NCBI GenBank assembly: GCA_032358255.1
Contig: JAULBX010000002.1
Coordinates: 372,001 to 436,000, forward strand
Origin: Heterotrichella gracilis
Lineage: Eukaryota > Sar > Xanthophyceae > Tribonematales > Xanthonemataceae
Direction: 5' to 3'
Length of the DNA stretch: 64,000 nt
Part shown: positions 8,116-15,842 of the stretch, one piece after another
How positions within the stretch are numbered: the first letter of the stretch is position 1
Layout of the letters: every line of letters begins with the position of its first letter
The notes under the pieces: generated by a model
What the model was told of the DNA's origin: nothing
Database searches by the model: none
What the model saw: only the letters and a program-made list of their open reading frames with translations
Made by a program: the position numbers and the translations under genes

Positions 8116-8640
8116 TCTAAACTTAAATGAGTTATACATAATTTTATTCGCTTCGCGACTAAAATCTTTACTACAATTTCGCTTAAGCAAACACAGTGCC
8201 TCCTGCTCGAAGGGCGAGCGAGAATTTACACTCAACAAAGTTCAAAATATTCTTTAAATAAATTTTGTCGTCACTTTTTCCTTGATGACGGCAATGCGAA
8301 GCATTGAGCGAGATGATGTGTTGGCAAGCAAAAAATCGAATCAAAAAAATTTCTGAACTTTATTCTTGCCTCACTTTTTGCTTGATCAAAAAGTAAGCAA
8401 AAAATCAAGGCTCACAAAGGGCAAATAAGCTGTGCTTATTTGAGCCGGCTTGTGCGCAGTTTGATTTGTAGTTTTGCTTGCACACAGACTGGCTCGTCGC
8501 TAAAAATGTCTGCTAAACATTTTCTTAACGCTCCGCCCTAAGTCGCCCGCAAACTCGCCCCATCAAGTAGTTCATTTGCTAGGGGCTCAAACAGCGCGGG
8601 CTCGAATAATTTTAATTGCAGCTAGCTGCCTAAATGTTTT
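8116..8640. repeat. Non-coding hairpin-rich region, candidate intergenic repeat element
   Basis: No credible gene lies between the kinase operon and glnN (7986-8967). This part holds many hairpins: GCTCG/CGAGC (8205-8219), CAATGC/GCATTG (8292-8306), ACTTTTTG/CAAAAAGT (8373-8394) and CAAATAAGC/GCTTATTTG with a 3-base loop (8422-8442). A degenerate second copy of the ACTTTTTGCTTGAT segment starts near 8271. From memory, similar stretches recur between genes in many Bacteroidota genomes; that could not be checked here. Confidence 0.5.
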
Positions 8641-8812
8641 AATTGGATTATGCATTTAAAATTTGCCACGATAAAAAATTAAAACTCAAATCGTACGGAA
8701 TTTCTTTGAGGCCACCTCATTGTGTGCTAACGCGTACAAATTTTGCGTATAGTAATTCTGCGATTAGATGTTTGAGTTATCTGTGCGCGGGGCAGGCAAA
8801 ACGCTTGGCGTG

Positions 8813-8907
8813 GGAGGGGGTGGCGCGGAGCGACGGGGGAGGAGAATATTCTGAACTCCATTTTGCTAAAGCGCAAAATCCTCCCCCGCCCTTCGGGCAC
8901 CCCCTCC
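8813..8907. repeat. Large GC-rich imperfect inverted repeat
   Basis: The arms are 8813-8843 and 8879-8907. Both run GGAGGGGGTG ... GGGGGAGGA when read outward, with a diverged middle and a 35-base A/T-richer centre. The right arm carries an inner GCCC-TTC-GGGC hairpin. Base composition is far richer in G+C than the surrounding DNA, as in REP/BIME-type elements. Confidence 0.6.
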
Positions 8908-8926
8908 GAGAGGGGGACACTTTGTG

Positions 8927-8958
8927 CCCAAAACAAAAAACCCGCTTTTCAGCGGGTT
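8927..8958 (-). terminator. Intrinsic terminator of glnN
   Basis: On the minus strand, AACCCGCT-GAAA-AGCGGGTT (8958-8939) is followed directly by a T-rich tract. It begins 10 bases after the glnN stop. Confidence 0.88.
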
Positions 8959-8967
8959 CTTAAATTA

Positions 8968-11157
8968 TTAACGTAAATAAAGCATTTCTCTGTACTTCGG
9001 CAACGGCCATGTTGCATCGTCTACAATGTTCTCTAACTTATCTACATTGTAACGAATAGTTTCAAAAAATGGTTTTACTTTTTCGCAATACGCATGCGCT
9101 TGTTTTTTTGCAGAGTCTAAATTGTTAGCGTTCTTACGCGCTTCGGTCATATCATCAGCAGCTTTTTTAATGATCGTTACATGCTCGCTGATCTCTTTTA
9201 TCAGGTCAATTTGTGTATCGGCCGCTTTTTTAAATTCTGCAGCGCCTAAAATTTCTTTTAAACCTTTTGCATTTTCAATTAAGGTCTTTTGATAATTTAA
9301 TGCGGCAGGAATAATTTGGTTGTTCACCATATCCGCCATAATACGTGATTCGATCTGAATTTTTTTCGTGTATGTTTCTAAAGCAATTTCGTAACGTGCT
9401 TCTTGTTCGCGGTGATTTAAAATACCTTGCGACTCAAACATATGTAACGATTTTTTCGAGATCATGGCATCTAACGCTCCCGGCGTTGTAGCAATATTTG
9501 CCAAACCACGTTTTTTCGCTTCTGCTTTCCACTCATCGCCATAACCGTTTCCTTCAAAACGAATGCGCTTGCTGGCAATAATGTATTTTTTTAATACCTG
9601 GAAGATCGCTTCATCTTTCTCAACTTTTTTATCGATCAACGCATCTACTTCTTTTTTAAAGGCCACTAATTGTTCTGCAACAATGGCATTTAAAACCGTC
9701 ATTGGTCCGCCGCAGTTGGCAGAAGAACCAACCGCGCGGAACTCAAATTTATTTCCGGTAAAAGCAAATGGCGAGGTACGGTTACGGTCTGTATTATCTA
9801 ATAAGATATCAGGAATACGACCGATGTTCATTTTTAATTTTGTTTTTTCTTCCGGACTCATCTTGCCGCTGTGCACCGCTTTTTCAAGATCATCTAATAC
9901 ATTAGATAATTGTTGTCCTAAAAAAACCGACATGATAGCAGGCGGCGCTTCATTAGCACCAAGGCGGTGATCATTATTGGCAGAAGCGATTGAAGCACGC
10001 AACAAATCTGCGTGTTCGTAAACTGCCATTACTGTATTTACAAAAAATGTAAGGAACTGTAAATTTGTTTTTGGGGTTTTGCCCGGCGACAATAAATTTT
10101 TTCCGCCATCGGTTGCTAAACTCCAGTTATTATGTTTACCGCTACCGTTAACACCGGCATAAGGTTTCTCATGTAATAATACGCGGAAGTTATGGCGGAT
10201 GGCCACTTTTTCCATCACATCCATTAATAATAAATTATGATCAACCGCTAAATTGGTTTCTTCAAAAACCGGCGCGCACTCAAATTGTGCAGGCGCTACT
10301 TCGTTATGACGTGTACGCACCGGAATTCCTAATAAATGAGATTCGTATTCAAAATCGCGCATGTAAGCTGCAACTCTTTCCGGGATAGAACCCCAGTAAT
10401 GATCTTCTAACTGTTGGCCCTTTGCCGGAGCATGACCAAAAAGTGTACGACCCGTTTGTTGAAGATCGTAACGGATATTATATAAAGCCGAATCAATTAA
10501 AAAATATTCCTGCTCCCAACCTAATGTGGCAATTACTTTGGTAACGTTCTTATCAAAATACTGGCAAACATCTGTAGCCGCTTTATCAATAGCGTGCAAT
10601 GATTTTAATAAAGGTGTTTTAAAATCTAAGGACTCACCTGTATAAGAAATAAAAATGGTGGGGATACATAAAGTTTGTCCCCAGATAAATGCAGGCGATG
10701 TTGGATCCCAGGCCGTATAACCACGCGCTTCGAATGTATTACGAATACCACCGTTTGGAAAAGAAGAAGCATCGGGCTCTTGTTGCACTAACGCATTACC
10801 GCTAAAACGTTCAATGGCGCGGCCACCGGCAATGGGTTCAAAAAATCCATCATGTTTTTCGGCAGTAGCGCCAGAAAGTGGTTGAAACCAGTGTGTGAAA
10901 TGTGTAACACCTTTGCTTTGCGCCCAGGCTTTCATGCAGGCAGCAACCTGGTCGGCCATTTTGCGTTCTACAATGGTGCCCTGGTTCATAGAGTTTTGAA
11001 TGCTGTCAAAAGCTTCTTCCGAAAGGAATTCGCGCATGGCATCCATGCCAAACACATCAGAGCCGTAGTACTCCGACACTTTTTTGTCTGATTTCTCAAG
11101 GGCAACAGGCACGCGGTTTACAACGTCCTGCATGGCTAAAATTCGTCTTGTGGTCAT
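8968..11157 (-). CDS. glnN: Type III glutamine synthetase
   Basis: The 729 residues match the usual length of the GSIII family, which makes glutamine from glutamate, ammonia and ATP in the cytoplasm. Diagnostic motifs are GVNGSGKHNNWSL, NNDHRLGANEAPPAI and FTGNKFEFRAVGSSANC. The first two are the ATP/glutamate-binding signature of this family, which forms large double-ring oligomers. The start ATG at 11157 has a good promoter 40 bases upstream and an intrinsic terminator just after the stop, so the gene is monocistronic. With the glutamate dehydrogenase at 29088-30362 it covers nitrogen assimilation. Confidence 0.97.
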   Translation of the reverse strand: MTTRRILAMQDVVNRVPVALEKSDKKVSEYYGSDVFGMDAMREFLSEEAFDSIQNSMNQGTIVERKMADQVAACMKAWAQSKGVTHFTHWFQPLSGATAEKHDGFFEPIAGGRAIERFSGNALVQQEPDASSFPNGGIRNTFEARGYTAWDPTSPAFIWGQTLCIPTIFISYTGESLDFKTPLLKSLHAIDKAATDVCQYFDKNVTKVIATLGWEQEYFLIDSALYNIRYDLQQTGRTLFGHAPAKGQQLEDHYWGSIPERVAAYMRDFEYESHLLGIPVRTRHNEVAPAQFECAPVFEETNLAVDHNLLLMDVMEKVAIRHNFRVLLHEKPYAGVNGSGKHNNWSLATDGGKNLLSPGKTPKTNLQFLTFFVNTVMAVYEHADLLRASIASANNDHRLGANEAPPAIMSVFLGQQLSNVLDDLEKAVHSGKMSPEEKTKLKMNIGRIPDILLDNTDRNRTSPFAFTGNKFEFRAVGSSANCGGPMTVLNAIVAEQLVAFKKEVDALIDKKVEKDEAIFQVLKKYIIASKRIRFEGNGYGDEWKAEAKKRGLANIATTPGALDAMISKKSLHMFESQGILNHREQEARYEIALETYTKKIQIESRIMADMVNNQIIPAALNYQKTLIENAKGLKEILGAAEFKKAADTQIDLIKEISEHVTIIKKAADDMTEARKNANNLDSAKKQAHAYCEKVKPFFETIRYNVDKLENIVDDATWPLPKYREMLYLR

Positions 11158-11196
11158 TTTATAGGGGGTTAAATAGGTTTTTTATCAAAATTTTTA

Positions 11197-11226
11197 CAAA
11201 TGTAGTCAAAAAATAGGGGGTGTCAA
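11197..11226 (-). promoter_or_regulatory. glnN promoter
   Basis: On the minus strand, TTGACA-like TTG (11226-11224), 19 bases, then TACATTTG (11204-11197) match the Bacteroidota -33/-7 consensus exactly. The predicted leader is about 33 bases. Confidence 0.75.
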
Positions 11227-11446
11227 GTCAAAATATCAACTTTTTTGAAAATTTTTGTTGAAAAAGAGGGGGTAGGCAGAAAAAAAATACATTTTAAAAA
11301 TCTAGACTGTTAAAATAGGTAGAATATGAATTCTTTTGCTTTATTTTACCACAAGCCATTTTGATAGCGGTAATAAAATTTTGATTCGTATAATCCCCTT
11401 ATGAATTGAAATTAAATAAGAAACTTGCTTTGAACAAAAAAATTAA

Positions 11447-12160
11447 ATGACAGAAAAAGAGCTTATAAAAAAAATTGTAGACTACTTTGAGACGAAAATC
11501 TTTGAAAAACATATTACATCTTCTCTTGTAATTCACTCAAAATTAAAATCGTATAACATAAATCCAATTGTGGTTAAATATTTATCAAAAGTATTAGATG
11601 ATAGATATAGCCCTGAAGGAATCGCCAAAGCTCTATATTACCCTCGCGTGCTTGGAACCTCAATAAATACCTCTTTTGGAACTCAAATTCAAAATATGTT
11701 TATTGAACTTGAAATTGCCCAAGGCTCTTTGATTAAAGGAATGGATATTGAATTTTTTGATAAAATCGATAAAAGGAAAAAATGGTGCCAACTGAAATCT
11801 GGTCCAAACACAATAAACTCAGAGGATGTTAATCCATTAATAAAAAAATTTACAGATACTATTCAATTAGCCAGAACAAACAAAGCTTTAAAATCAATTA
11901 GAAATACTGATTTTATTGTTGGGGTTTTATATGGAGATAAAACAGAACTAAGTATGCATTATAAAACTATTGACAAAACTCACCCCGTACTTATAGGAAA
12001 AGATTTCTGGCATAGAGTTACTGGATTTCCTCGATTTTATGAAAAACTTGTCGTTGCTTTACACGAATGTATTTCAAATTTAGACACTAAAGATTTTATA
12101 AGAAAAGGATGTGATGCTTTAACGGACGAAATTAAGCTTTCTCCGTTGTTTAGATTTTAA
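11447..12160 (+). CDS. Type II restriction endonuclease, PmeII/Eco47II-like
   Basis: This 237-residue protein is the nuclease partner of the convergent methyltransferase. A PD-(D/E)xK-type core is suggested by Asp100 (KGMDIEFF) and the Gln115-Leu-Lys117 motif in CQLKSGPNTINSEDV. The QLKSGPNTIN segment is characteristic, as I recall, of restriction enzymes grouped as PmeII or Eco47II-like. IGKDFWHRVTG near the C-terminus also fits that group. The recognition sequence cannot be read. The gene looks A/T-richer than its neighbours, in keeping with transfer. Its last 42 bases overlap the 3' end of the methyltransferase on the other strand. Confidence 0.75.
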   Translation: MTEKELIKKIVDYFETKIFEKHITSSLVIHSKLKSYNINPIVVKYLSKVLDDRYSPEGIAKALYYPRVLGTSINTSFGTQIQNMFIELEIAQGSLIKGMDIEFFDKIDKRKKWCQLKSGPNTINSEDVNPLIKKFTDTIQLARTNKALKSIRNTDFIVGVLYGDKTELSMHYKTIDKTHPVLIGKDFWHRVTGFPRFYEKLVVALHECISNLDTKDFIRKGCDALTDEIKLSPLFRF

Positions 12161-13402
12161 CTCTAAATAATAATTATTTAGAAAATTAATTATTGAATAT
12201 CCGACTTCTCTACCCAAATTTACCGGAACAGCATTTCCAATTTGTTTATATTGTTGCGCTATAGAGCCTTCAAAAATCCAATCATCTGGGAAGGTTTGTA
12301 TTCTAGCGTATTCTCGAACCGTAAAGGGTCTAGTTTCATCAGGATGACAACGTTCTGTTTGTTTTTGCGCAGGACTACAAGTTAAAGTAAGGCATGGTTC
12401 ATCCCATCCTATTCTCCTAGCAATACCGGTCTTCCCCCCCCCAAGATAAAAACTTCCTCCCATAAATTTTTTCTGCACATCTAACGGTAGATCTCTCCAA
12501 TAACCTTTAGGAGGAACCAAGTCTAAAACTTCTATTTTACTTTTGGGATATTTCGCTCCTGGTGATTTTGGAACATTACAATCAAAAAGTTCTCCTTTTT
12601 TAAGTGCATCCTTTAAATTATAAATTTTTTTAAATGGTTTAGGATATTCGTACGCAACTGATATGTCTTTCCTAACACCAACTAAAATTAATCTTTCTCT
12701 CTTTTGCGGAACTTTATAATTTATTGCTTTTAATACCTGAACTGGGACCACATTATACCCAATTTCATTTAAAATCGAAATCATGCCTTGCAAAGTTTTA
12801 CCGTTTTCGTGACTTAAAAGACCTCTTACATTTTCACCAATGCAAATTGGAGGATTTACTTCTTTAACTACTCTTGCAAATTCATAAAAAAGAGTACCTC
12901 GTGCATCTGCCAACCCCAACTTCTTTCCAGCATAGCTAAAGGCTTGGCAAGGAAACCCCCCAGTTACAACATCAATTTTATTTAAGTATTTAGAAAAATC
13001 AAAAGTTTTAATATCGCCTTCCAAAACTTTCCATTTTGGCCTATTCTTTCGCAGGGTTTGACAAGCCCATTTATCAATTTCATTTAAAGCAACGCATTTA
13101 AGCCCTGCCTTTTCCATTCCAACAGCTAATCCACCAGCACCAGCAAATAACTCTAATACAGTATAGTCTTTTTTTGCATCCGAAAAATTTGAAACAGTTT
13201 CTTTAATATCTTTTGAAACAAACTCAGAGAATAATGTTTCAACTTCTGTTTTTTTATAAACCCTATAGTTACTTATTGGCTCACGAACAGCGGTTAATTT
13301 ACCCTCTCGATCCCACCTTCTAAGAGTTTCTTTACTTTTTCCAATCATTTCGGCAGCCTCAGATAAGGATAGATACTTTTTCATAACCAAGTTATATAAC
13401 AT
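12119..13402 (-). CDS. DNA cytosine-5 methyltransferase with N-terminal MerR-like HTH
   Basis: Residues 9-60 form a MerR/excisionase-type helix-turn-helix (YLSLSEAAEMIGKSKETLRRW). Residues 80-393 form a C5 methyltransferase: FAGAGG (motif I), PCQ with catalytic Cys152 (IV), ENV 190-192 (VI), QKRER 233-237 (VIII) and GNAVP 389-393 (X). It protects host DNA from the adjacent nuclease. The HTH suggests it also controls its own transcription, as known for several C5 methyltransferases; a matching palindrome lies just upstream. The start is ATG 13402 or ATG 13384 (MKKYLSL); the second would place all operator-like palindromes outside the coding region. Confidence 0.92.
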   Translation of the reverse strand: MLYNLVMKKYLSLSEAAEMIGKSKETLRRWDREGKLTAVREPISNYRVYKKTEVETLFSEFVSKDIKETVSNFSDAKKDYTVLELFAGAGGLAVGMEKAGLKCVALNEIDKWACQTLRKNRPKWKVLEGDIKTFDFSKYLNKIDVVTGGFPCQAFSYAGKKLGLADARGTLFYEFARVVKEVNPPICIGENVRGLLSHENGKTLQGMISILNEIGYNVVPVQVLKAINYKVPQKRERLILVGVRKDISVAYEYPKPFKKIYNLKDALKKGELFDCNVPKSPGAKYPKSKIEVLDLVPPKGYWRDLPLDVQKKFMGGSFYLGGGKTGIARRIGWDEPCLTLTCSPAQKQTERCHPDETRPFTVREYARIQTFPDDWIFEGSIAQQYKQIGNAVPVNLGREVGYSIINFLNNYYLELKSKQRRKLNFVR

Positions 13403-13440
13403 TATACATTGGTTACAAATATATATATATATTTGTAACC
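13391..13440 (-). promoter_or_regulatory. Palindromic operator candidate before the methyltransferase
   Basis: A perfect 30-bp palindrome with ends GGTTACAAAT and ATTTGTAACC and a (TA)n centre occupies 13411-13440. A second, 10-bp palindrome GTTATATAAC lies at 13391-13400. Both share GTTA...TAAC ends. They sit exactly where an HTH-methyltransferase would repress its own gene. A hairpin role in RNA is the alternative. Confidence 0.6.
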
Positions 13441-13514
13441 TTCAATAATAAAACGAAGAAAAAAATATTAACAAGAATATGTATTATCCTTTCTATCAGA
13501 TTTGTGAACTGCGA

Positions 13515-13590
13515 TGTACTACGTACTATAAAAAATGTTAGCGCGAATTTATAAATAGTTCGCGCGGACCCGATAGCTATCGGGTTGCAA
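13515..13590. repeat. REP-like palindromic element
   Basis: Two adjacent inverted repeats: GCGCGAA (13541-13547) / TTCGCGC (13559-13565), and the perfect palindrome ACCCGATAGCTATCGGGT (13568-13585). Similar paired palindromes recur between genes in Bacteroidota and are associated with RAYT transposases (recalled, not checked). No transposase gene lies in this window. Confidence 0.6.
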
Positions 13591-13665
13591 TCCACACTTT
13601 ACAAATTCCAAACCATTTAGTATCTTTAAATCAGAAGATAACCTTATGCATAATAAGACAGACCA

Positions 13666-14211
13666 ATGACAATAGAATACAGCATAGAAGAAAAAGACTA
13701 TTTAGAATATCAGCTTTATACCGCTTCAAAATCGGACAGGATCAAAGCGAAGAGGCTACGCAATAAAATCGTATCGACGGTTATTTACATCGTGGGTGGA
13801 TTTTTTCTTTTATTGCTAAACAATTATCCTCTAGCTATTACATTTTTTATTCTTGGAATTTCCTGGTTCTTTATTTATCCCTTGTGGGAAAGGCAACATT
13901 ACGTAAAACATTATCAAAGTTTTATAAAAGAAAATTATAAAGACAAACTTGGACAACCTATTACGTTAGAATTGAACAACGAGCATATTATCGCAAGGGA
14001 CAATGGTAGCGAAAGTAAAGTGATGACAAAGGAATTGACAGAAATAAACGAAACAAGCGCTACGTTTTATTTAAAATTAAAAGGTGGGCAATCCTTCATT
14101 ATCCCCAAAGACAAAATTAAAACTGTAGACAGCCTGACAAACAAACTAAAAGAACTTGCTAATTTTCTTAGCATAAAATACAATCTCGACGATTCATGGG
14201 AGTGGAAATAA
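13666..14211 (+). CDS. YcxB-like membrane protein
   Basis: The 181-residue protein has two adjacent membrane segments at about 43-90 (VIYIVGGFFLLLL and AITFFILGISWFFIYPL) followed by a soluble domain of about 80 residues. The C-terminal pattern (ELNNEHIIARDNG, then FIIPKDKIKT) matches the YcxB-like C-terminal domain, whose function is unknown. The soluble domain probably faces the cytoplasm. It stands alone between a REP-like element and a porin-like gene. A TATCTTTA box at 13621-13628 could be its -7 element. Confidence 0.75.
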   Translation: MTIEYSIEEKDYLEYQLYTASKSDRIKAKRLRNKIVSTVIYIVGGFFLLLLNNYPLAITFFILGISWFFIYPLWERQHYVKHYQSFIKENYKDKLGQPITLELNNEHIIARDNGSESKVMTKELTEINETSATFYLKLKGGQSFIIPKDKIKTVDSLTNKLKELANFLSIKYNLDDSWEWK

Positions 14212-14269
14212 ATATAAAAACTGCCATGCTATTATTTAGTACATTGTGCATAAAAAATAATACCCTTTA

Positions 14270-14959
14270 ATGAACAGACTTAGCAGATCATTCATCTTCG
14301 CGATTATACTTATTTTAAGCACAACGGTATTTAGCCAACAACACACATTTGAAGCCGGAATAGAAGGTGGTGCAGGTTATGCGCATCTTTCAGGCATTAG
14401 CATCAATGAGAACGATTACCAACTAAAACCTGTATTTTCATCGGGCCTTACTTTTATGTATAATTTTCATAAACACTTTTCTATTAGAACAGGTGCTTCA
14501 TTCGAAAAAAAAGGCGGTAGGGCACAAGGCGATTATCCAGACGCAAATGGCAACAAAATTGGCGAATATAAAACGGATATTGGCCTTGATTATATAACAG
14601 CTCCGCTTCTTATTCGTTTCACGCAAGGAAAAAAATTTCGCTTTTTTGGCGAAGTAGGGCCTTATTTTGGCCGCCTACTCAAATCAACATTTACTTATAG
14701 CGGACCAAATGTTAGTGGTGTTGTAGTTGCCGACTTTACTTCCTATTACAAACGCTTCGATATTGGTATAACCGGCGATGTGGGCATTTCACTACCTGTT
14801 TCAAAAGCTTTACGGCTTGCTGTTGTGCTTAGACACAATTATGGCCTTTACAACATTGCCGTTCCACAACCTTATGCTGATCTGAAAACAAATAACAACA
14901 GCAACAATGTGTTGATTGGGCTCGCTTATGTTTTCGGTACGCCAAAAAAAACGAAATAA
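14270..14959 (+). CDS. Outer-membrane beta-barrel protein (PorT-like)
   Basis: A signal peptide (MNRLSRSFIFAIILILSTTVFSQ) is followed by about 200 residues of alternating aromatic and polar strands, such as FSSGLTFMYNFHKHFSIRTGASFEKKG and VLIGLAYVFGTPKK at the end. This is the usual look of the outer-membrane beta-barrel family often annotated PorT. It has about 8 strands and no plug domain. Its ligand or role is unknown. Confidence 0.75.
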   Translation: MNRLSRSFIFAIILILSTTVFSQQHTFEAGIEGGAGYAHLSGISINENDYQLKPVFSSGLTFMYNFHKHFSIRTGASFEKKGGRAQGDYPDANGNKIGEYKTDIGLDYITAPLLIRFTQGKKFRFFGEVGPYFGRLLKSTFTYSGPNVSGVVVADFTSYYKRFDIGITGDVGISLPVSKALRLAVVLRHNYGLYNIAVPQPYADLKTNNNSNNVLIGLAYVFGTPKKTK

Positions 14960-14986
14960 AATGTCCCCAAGCACGGACTCAAAAAT

Positions 14987-15017
14987 TTGTTTTCACTATT
15001 TAAATTTTTTACATTTA
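14987..15017 (+). promoter_or_regulatory. Promoter of the DUF1801 gene
   Basis: TTG (14987-14989), 20 bases, TACATTTA (15010-15017). The 18 bases between this box and the ATG and the bases around it are nearly repeated before the next gene (15439-15468). Confidence 0.6.
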
Positions 15018-15034
15018 TTTTTAAATCTAACACC

Positions 15035-15427
15035 ATGGCTGAATTAAAAACAAAAAAGACGGAACTTAGCGTTGATGCATTTGTAAAAAAAATTACTGAG
15101 AAAGAAAAACAAAAAGATGCGCTGGCAATTATTGGCCTCATGGAGAAAGCAACAAAAGCCAAAGCAAAAATGTGGGGCACTGCCATTATTGGTTTTGGCG
15201 ATAAGGTATTAAAGTATGAGAGCGGCCGCGAATTGGATTGGTTTGTGATGGGTTTCTCACCACGCAAACAAAACTTTGCCTTATATGTTTCGGGAGCGGT
15301 TGAGAATGCGGCACTTCTTAAGAAATTAGGAAAACATAAAACAGGAAAAGGTTGCCTGTACATTAACAAATTAGAAGAAGTGGACGCTGCTGTTTTAAAA
15401 GAGATCATTCACAAAGGCTTAAAGTAA
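15035..15427 (+). CDS. DUF1801 domain protein
   Basis: The ATG at 15035 (MAELKTKKTELSVDAFVKKI) is preferred to the TTG at 14987, because the latter falls inside the promoter. The remaining 130 residues match DUF1801: MWGTAIIGFGDKVLKYESG, then FVMGFSPRKQNFALYVSG and GKGCLYINKLEEVD. The fold is YdhG-like and the biochemical role is unknown. Two more DUF1801 genes of a different subtype lie at 58791-59501. Confidence 0.82.
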   Translation: MAELKTKKTELSVDAFVKKITEKEKQKDALAIIGLMEKATKAKAKMWGTAIIGFGDKVLKYESGRELDWFVMGFSPRKQNFALYVSGAVENAALLKKLGKHKTGKGCLYINKLEEVDAAVLKEIIHKGLK

Positions 15428-15438
15428 GGCTCTTGTTT

Positions 15439-15468
15439 TTGTTTCCACTGTAAATTTTTTTACATTTA
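15439..15468 (+). promoter_or_regulatory. Promoter duplicated from the DUF1801 gene
   Basis: TTG (15439-15441), 19 bases, TACATTTA (15461-15468), then TTTCTGAATCTAA. This is almost the same text as at 14987-15030, including the CAC(T) block and the AATCTAA before the ATG. Confidence 0.6.
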
Positions 15469-15488
15469 TTTCTGAATCTAATACAAAA

Positions 15489-15842
15489 ATGGAACTGTTC
15501 GAAAATATTTCAGAAGGTTATTCAAGCAAATACGGCAAAGAACATGCCGTTATTATTAGTTTTCATTACCCACACGATAATTTGGATCTGTTGCACGAGC
15601 TGGAAATTCGCCTCACAAAAATAATTGCAGATAATAAGGTGGGCGATTACGACGGGCACGAAGTAGCGATGGACGATACGGATGCCACATTGTTTATGTA
15701 TGGTCCCAATGCAGAAGTTTTATTTAAAACCGTAAAACCTTTATTAGAACAAACAGCGTTTATGAAAGGTGCCATTGCCAATTTAATATTTGGGCCGGCC
15801 GGCACCAAAGCACCCATGATAGAAGTGGAAATAGGTGTATGA
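15489..15842 (+). CDS. Small protein of unknown function
   Basis: A cytoplasmic 117-residue acidic protein with no signal or membrane segment. Alternating beta and alpha segments (HAVIISFHYP, ATLFMYGPNAEVLFKTVKPLLEQ) suggest a ferredoxin-like fold. I do not recognise the family. It is coupled to the next gene by an ATGA overlap and is driven by a promoter that is nearly a copy of the one before the DUF1801 gene. Confidence 0.65.
   Translation: MELFENISEGYSSKYGKEHAVIISFHYPHDNLDLLHELEIRLTKIIADNKVGDYDGHEVAMDDTDATLFMYGPNAEVLFKTVKPLLEQTAFMKGAIANLIFGPAGTKAPMIEVEIGV

Noticed and set aside
8643-8963. 106-codon frame (and its antisense 8727-8936) in the GC-rich repeat
   Set aside because: Low-complexity translation of the inverted repeat and of the glnN terminator; a stop-free frame is expected in G+C-rich DNA.
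9563-9970. 135-codon plus-strand frame inside glnN
   Set aside because: Lies wholly antisense to a highly conserved gene; Ser/Phe-rich shadow with no domain.
13413-13595. 60-codon minus-strand frame over the REP-like element
   Set aside because: It runs through the perfect palindromes and has no family pattern.
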